This document shows, piece after piece, positions 43,725 to 46,191 of a DNA stretch of 46,191 nt. The translations under genes and the position numbers were made by a program. The stretch's first letter is position 1, and every line of letters begins with the position of its first letter. Origin of the DNA: an uncultured Eubacteriales bacterium (GTDB lineage: Bacteria > Bacillota > Clostridia > TANB77 > CAG-508). The stretch covers positions 1-46,191 of the forward strand of contig CAJKVH010000012.1 in the NCBI GenBank assembly GCA_905203305.1. The letters are read 5' to 3'. Below the pieces are notes generated by a model. That model was given only the letters and a program-made list of their open reading frames with translations. It made no database searches and had not been told where the DNA came from.

Positions 43725-44519
43725 ATGTATTCAGCATGGGAAAAAGTACAAATAGCAAGATCAAATACAAGAAAAACATCACTTGATTATATTGAAAAAA
43801 TATTTGATGAATTTATAGAACTTCATGGAGACAGGAATTTTAAAGACGACAAAGCAATGGTGTGTGGTTTAGCTAGAATTGGAAAGCAAAATTATACTGT
43901 AATTGCAGAACAAAAAGGCAGAAATACAAAAGAAAATATTGAAAGAAATTTTGGTATGCCTAATCCAGAAAGCTATAGAAAAGCAATAAGATTTATGGAA
44001 CAAGCAGAAAAGTTTAATAGGCCTGTTATAACTTTTATTGATACAAAAGGGGCATATCCTGGAATTGGAGCAGAAGAAAGAGGTCAAGGTGAAGCCATTG
44101 CAAGTTCTATGCTTAAAATGGCAGGACTAACGGTACCTATAATTTCTATAGTAATAGGAGAAGGTTCAAGTGGAGGAGCTTTAGCAATTGGTGTTGCAAA
44201 TAAAGTTTTTATGCTAGAAAACGCTATATATTCTATTTTGTCTCCAGAAGGTTATGCAAGTATATTGTGGAAAGATTCTTCAAGAGCAGAAGAAGCAGCT
44301 GAAAAAATGAAACTTACAGCAAAAGACTTGTATGATTTAAAGGTTATTGATAAAATTATAGAAGAACCAAAAGATGATTTTGGAAAATTAGCAAAAAATT
44401 TAAAAGAAGAAATTATTAAAAATATAAATGATTTAAATAAACTTTCAAAAGAAGAAATAGTAGAAAATAGATACCAAAAATTCAGAAAAATGGGAGATTT
44501 TAAGAAAAAAGAAGCTTAA
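43725..44519 (+). CDS. accA: Acetyl-CoA carboxylase carboxyltransferase, alpha subunit
   Basis: ATG 43725 is better spaced from GAAAGG than ATG 43716. About 264 residues, shorter than E. coli AccA but normal for Firmicutes. Motifs: ERNFGMPNPESYRKAIRF, FIDTKGAYPGIGAEERGQG and IGEGSSGGALAIG. It forms the carboxyltransferase with AccD. Confidence 0.96.
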   Translation: MYSAWEKVQIARSNTRKTSLDYIEKIFDEFIELHGDRNFKDDKAMVCGLARIGKQNYTVIAEQKGRNTKENIERNFGMPNPESYRKAIRFMEQAEKFNRPVITFIDTKGAYPGIGAEERGQGEAIASSMLKMAGLTVPIISIVIGEGSSGGALAIGVANKVFMLENAIYSILSPEGYASILWKDSSRAEEAAEKMKLTAKDLYDLKVIDKIIEEPKDDFGKLAKNLKEEIIKNINDLNKLSKEEIVENRYQKFRKMGDFKKKEA

Positions 44520-44547
44520 GAAATTTGTAAAAGAAGGGAAAGAAAAA

Positions 44548-45321
44548 ATGTTATTAAAGAATAAAAAAATATTAATAATGGGAATAAGAAATAAATGGAG
44601 TATAGCCTATGGAATAGCAAAGTCAGCTTATGAAAATGGTGCTAAACTTATATTTACTTATACAGATGAAGAAAACAAAAACAAAATGGAAGACCTTTTA
44701 TCAGAATTTGAAGGAAGCAAATTATATGTTTTACAAGATGCGTCAATTGATGAAATGGTAAAGAAAACATTTACAAAAATAAAAGAAGAAAATGGAAAGG
44801 TAGATGGAATTGTTCATTCTATTGCACATGCCTTTACAGAAGATTTACACAATGATTTTATATATACAAGTAAAGAAGGCTTTATGCATGCTTGTGATGT
44901 AAGTGCATATTCATTAGTTTTAGCTACAAGAACTGCAAAAGAAATAGATATGCTAAATGAAAATGCAAGTATAGTTGCTCTTACTTATTATGGATCTACA
45001 AAAGTATTAGAAGGATATAATGTTATGGGAGCAGCAAAAGCGGCATTAGAGGCAAGTATAAGATATTTAGCTGACAATTTAGGAAAAGACGGAATAAGAG
45101 TAAATGGAGTTTCTGCAGGTCCTATTAAGACGCTATCTGCAAAAGGAATTAAAGACTTTGGTAGCATTTTGAAAGTTGTTGAAGAGAAAGCACCACTTCA
45201 TAAAAATGTTACAACTTATCAAGTTGGAAATACGGTTTCTTTCTTACTAAGCTATATGAGCGAAGCGGTTACTGGTCAAATTATTTTTGCTGATAATGGT
45301 TATAATATTATGGGAAATTAA
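44548..45321 (+). CDS. fabI: Enoyl-ACP reductase (NADH type)
   Basis: A 257-residue SDR-type enoyl reductase. It starts MLLKNKKILIMGIRNKWSIAYGIA, has HSIAHAF, and the FabI-type catalytic pair Y-x6-K in YNVMGAAKAALE. ALTYYGSTKV holds the second Tyr. It makes the last reduction of each cycle. Many clostridial fab operons carry the flavoprotein FabK instead; here FabI closes the operon, followed by a terminator. Confidence 0.95.
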   Translation: MLLKNKKILIMGIRNKWSIAYGIAKSAYENGAKLIFTYTDEENKNKMEDLLSEFEGSKLYVLQDASIDEMVKKTFTKIKEENGKVDGIVHSIAHAFTEDLHNDFIYTSKEGFMHACDVSAYSLVLATRTAKEIDMLNENASIVALTYYGSTKVLEGYNVMGAAKAALEASIRYLADNLGKDGIRVNGVSAGPIKTLSAKGIKDFGSILKVVEEKAPLHKNVTTYQVGNTVSFLLSYMSEAVTGQIIFADNGYNIMGN

Positions 45322-45345
45322 ATATGAAGTATATTTAAAAATAAA

Positions 45346-45388
45346 CCCTAATTATTAGACGAAAATGTTTAATAATTAGGGCTATTTT
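45346..45388. terminator. Terminator at the end of the fatty-acid operon
   Basis: CCCTAATTATTA and TAATAATTAGGG form a perfect 12-base stem, followed by CTATTTTTATTTT. It also faces the end of the convergent regulator remnant. Confidence 0.88.
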
Positions 45389-45711
45389 TATTTTAAAGCT
45401 CCAGCAATATTTTCACATAAATTTACATATAATTTGTGATTTTCTTCTGGAAGAGATTATAATATTTCAGAAAACATAGTGTCAGAATTATTTTTATTAA
45501 TGCCAAAAACTAGATAGTCTAAGCTTATATTTAATGTCTGTGCTATTTTAGAAATAGTAGCTAGACTACTTATACTGCCACCTCTTTCTATTTCACATAT
45601 ATAAGATGGTGAAACTTATATTAATTCAGATAATTTTTCTTGAGTTATACCGACTTCTTTCCTTTTATTTTTAATCCTTTTTCCGATTTCTACATAATTT
45701 AATTTTTCCAT
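45388..45711 (-). pseudogene. XRE-family regulator with two internal TAA codons
   Basis: From ATG 45711 the frame reads MEKLNYVEIGKRIKNKRKE and GITQEKLSELI, a Cro/CI-type helix-turn-helix. It then meets TAA (45616-45618), continues VSPSYICEIERGG and TLNISLDYLVFG, meets a second TAA (45457-45459), and ends at 45388. No frame change is needed; both stops could come from CAA by one C-to-T change. The conserved second half shows recent loss. The full product would be 107 residues. Confidence 0.8.
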
Positions 45712-45906
45712 ATATTATACCTCATTTTTTGTTTTATTTTATAATGATTGATAAAAAAATAAAATAGACTGCAAATGAAGAAATTCAACTGAAAGTGAAG
45801 AAAATAGACAGAATTAATGTACATTATTTTGTACAATGAGTTAAAAAACATGTATTTCAATATTGTTTCAGATATATTTTATTTATTTAACATTTGACCG
45901 TTAATG

Positions 45907-45935
45907 TTGAATATGAACTGGCAGTGTAGTAAAAT
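45907..45935 (+). promoter_or_regulatory. SigA-type promoter
   Basis: TTGAAT and TAAAAT with a 17-base spacer, 48 bases before the last gene. The rest of 45712-45983 shows nothing else that I can name. Confidence 0.7.
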
Positions 45936-45983
45936 CTATAGAGATACGTAAGTATGTATAAAAATATTTTATGGGAGGATGAA

Positions 45984-46191
45984 ATGAAACAAGGAAGAAA
46001 CAAAGGTATAACTTTGATCGCTTTAGTAGTAACGATAATTGTACTATTAATATTAGCAGGAATAAGCATAAATATGCTTATGGGGCAAAATGGAATATTA
46101 AATAGGGCGACAACAGCAAAGAAACAAACAGAAAACACCAATGCTAGAGATGAATTAGCACTAGCAATAACATCACTAGGAATGGATTACC
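45984..46191 (+). CDS. Type IV pilin-like protein with a prepilin leader (partial at window end)
   Basis: ATG 45984 follows GGGAGG. The start MKQGRNKGITLIALVVTIIV is a classical class III leader: positive charges, Gly, then a hydrophobic helix, with Ile-Thr-Leu after the cleavage Gly. Glu at +5 is replaced (ITLIAL), as common in clostridial proteins of this kind. The helix is followed by MLMGQNGILNRATTAKKQTE. 69 codons are visible. Unlike the MENASKAL set, this needs a prepilin peptidase. It may be a minor pilin or one of the many free-standing pilin-like surface proteins of Clostridia. Confidence 0.8.
   Translation, partial: MKQGRNKGITLIALVVTIIVLLILAGISINMLMGQNGILNRATTAKKQTENTNARDELALAITSLGMDY

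Overview
The window comes from an AT-rich, Gram-positive, endospore-forming bacterium, most likely an uncultured member of the Clostridia. It carries a full spoIIIA run, AGGAGG-type ribosome sites, a clostridial order of fatty-acid genes and a MENASKAL-type pilin cluster. No rRNA, tRNA or CRISPR array was recognised.

Layout. 1-4383: the spoIIIA operon (end of AA, then AB to AH), the mother-cell side of the forespore feeding channel. 4568-17750: a Tad/type II-secretion-like pilus locus with a SAF-domain protein, two MinD/CpaE-like proteins without the P-loop lysine, a CpaF-type ATPase, a large two-part inner-membrane platform protein and nine small or large pilin-like proteins. 17794-22461: murC (reverse), then mtaB, thyA, folA and a TIGR04086-type membrane protein. 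22567-34522: a mixed region with a hemolysin III protein, a DUF2207 protein, MYG1-like, ZIP transporter, GGDEF protein, lipase-like hydrolase, MntP, peroxiredoxin and CinA/PncC-like genes, plus genes of different codon use. 34678-45321: a fatty-acid synthesis operon (acyl activating enzyme, birA, fabD, fabG, fabF, accB, fabZ, accC, accD, accA, fabI). The end holds a broken XRE regulator and the start of a gene with a classical type IV pilin N-terminus.

Main observation. Seven genes of the AT-rich backbone contain in-frame CGG codons at which the reading frame must move +1 to give the conserved protein: spoIIIAE, a cpaE-like gene, cpaF (twice, at the Walker A and GEV motifs), mtaB (codon 2), cinA and, in a chain of three, the glycine tail of the DUF2207 gene. 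In all nine cases skipping the C of CGG restores a glycine GGN codon. By hand scan I found no ordinary in-frame CGG arginine codon in any other backbone gene. Ordinary CGG codons occur only in three genes of different composition (27957-29573, 29811-30938, 38733-39089). This is either programmed +1 frameshifting (or four-base decoding) at an otherwise unused CGG codon, or a systematic extra C before GGN in the sequence data. Both are testable.

A second theme is a family of palindromic repeats with the core GGGGACGGAG, present at seven places. They lie mainly between co-directional operon genes. One has entered and shortened birA, and two in opposite orientation bracket a compositionally odd gene.
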